NCBI GenBank assembly: GCA_026785785.1 | Contig: JAJAZI010000282.1 | Location: 1 to 16,259, forward strand | Length of the DNA stretch: 16,259 nt | From: Microbacteriaceae bacterium | Lineage (GTDB): Bacteria; Actinomycetota; Actinomycetes; Actinomycetales; Microbacteriaceae | Direction: 5' to 3' | Part shown: in pieces, positions 15,704 through 16,259 of the stretch | How the letters are laid out: each line of letters starts with the position of its first letter | Numbering within the stretch: position 1 is the stretch's first letter | Translations under genes and position numbers: made by a program | The notes under the pieces: generated by a model | Seen by the model: the letters and a program-made list of their open reading frames with translations, nothing else | Databases searched by the model: none | Told to the model about the DNA's origin: nothing

Positions 15704-16259
15704 TGAGTGCTCCAACGCTCGAGCGGGAAAGCTCCGCACCGGATGTCATCCCCACCTTCACCGCGACCCTGATCATCAGGCGCTTCGACCCGGAGGTGGA
15801 CGAGGATCCGCGCTGGGAGGACTTCGACGTCGAGGTCTACCCGACCGACCGAGTGCTCGACGCCCTGCACAAGATCAAGTGGGAGCAGGACGGCTCGCTC
15901 ACCTTCCGCCGCTCCTGTGCGCACGGTGTGTGCGGCTCGGACGCGATGCGCATCAATGGGCGCAACCGCCTCGCCTGCAAGACGCTGATCAAGGACCTCG
16001 ACCTGTCGAAGCCGATCTACGTCGAGGCGATCAAGGGCCTGCCGCTCGAAAAAGATCTCATCGTCAACATGGATCCGTTCTTCAAGAGCTTCGCCGACGT
16101 GCAGCCCTTCCTCATCGCGGCGGGCAAGCCCGACAAGGAGCGCCGCCAGAGCCCCGCCGAGCGCGAGCGCTTCGACGACACCACGAAGTGCATCCTCTGC
16201 GCCGCGTGCACCTCGAGCTGCCCCGTGTTCTGGACCGACGGACAGTACTTCGGGCCGGC
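15703..16259 (+). CDS. sdhB: Succinate dehydrogenase iron-sulfur subunit (3' end outside the window)
   Basis: Electron-transfer subunit between FAD and quinone. ATG 15703 shares its A with the sdhA stop, and the frame stays open to the end of the window, giving 185 residues. The 2Fe-2S ligands are in SCAHGVCGSDAMRINGRNRLAC: C72, C77, D80 and C92; Asp as third ligand also occurs in E. coli SdhB. The 4Fe-4S motif KCILCAACTSSCP gives C163, C166, C169 and C173. The 3Fe-4S ligands and the end of the protein are missing because the window stops, not because the gene is broken. Confidence 0.96.
   Translation, partial: MSAPTLERESSAPDVIPTFTATLIIRRFDPEVDEDPRWEDFDVEVYPTDRVLDALHKIKWEQDGSLTFRRSCAHGVCGSDAMRINGRNRLACKTLIKDLDLSKPIYVEAIKGLPLEKDLIVNMDPFFKSFADVQPFLIAAGKPDKERRQSPAERERFDDTTKCILCAACTSSCPVFWTDGQYFGP

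Noticed and set aside
13802..15739. 645-codon minus-strand frame opposite sdhA
   Set aside because: It is exactly antisense to a gene with intact catalytic motifs and has valine/asp/arg-rich shadow composition.
15703..16259. Truncated or broken sdhB
   Set aside because: The frame is open to the last base and both iron-sulfur motifs are intact. Only the window edge cuts it.

Overview
The window is GC-rich bacterial DNA with GTG and TTG starts, tightly overlapping genes and near-universal G/C third positions. Together with the gene set this points to a high-GC actinobacterium, and I infer the family Microbacteriaceae from the order sdh - GT4 mannosyltransferase - manC - BMP lipoproteins - nucleoside ABC transporter - cdd - deoA. 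The genus cannot be read from the sequence.

Layout. Positions 1-308 hold C-rich low-complexity sequence and a first copy of a long palindromic element. Positions 309-1226 (+) encode a DUF559/Vsr-like (PD-(D/E)XK fold) protein. Positions 1227-1792 hold no gene I can support: this is a repeat island with three more copies of the same palindrome, set in GC-rich minisatellite and including a 222-bp tandem duplication. From 1793 to 11516 everything reads on the minus strand, in transcription order: manC (mannose-1-phosphate guanylyltransferase), a BMP/PnrA-type nucleoside-binding lipoprotein, a second paralogous lipoprotein, the double-NBD ABC ATPase, two BPD_transp_2 permeases, cdd (cytidine deaminase), deoA (thymidine phosphorylase) and a 103-residue membrane protein of unknown role. 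Divergent from manC, on the plus strand, are a GT4 mannosyltransferase-like gene (11660-12847) and sdhC-sdhD-sdhA-sdhB (12966 to the window end, sdhB incomplete).

How the genes fit together. The minus-strand cluster looks like a nucleoside uptake and salvage unit: lipoproteins capture nucleosides outside the membrane, the ATPase and two permeases import them, and Cdd and DeoA turn cytidine/deoxycytidine into uracil-type nucleosides and cleave thymidine/deoxyuridine to base plus deoxyribose-1-phosphate. Most junctions are 4-nt start/stop overlaps, so translation is probably coupled. The divergent ManC/glycosyltransferase pair makes GDP-mannose and probably uses it for envelope mannosylation. 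The sdh operon encodes complex II of the TCA cycle and respiratory chain.

Two things stand out. One is the palindrome family flanking the DUF559 nuclease-like gene, in which a nested hairpin is kept although the sequence differs. The other is a 14-bp triplication at the cdd/deoA junction that creates two 5-codon minicistrons in a chain of overlapping stop/start codons ahead of deoA.
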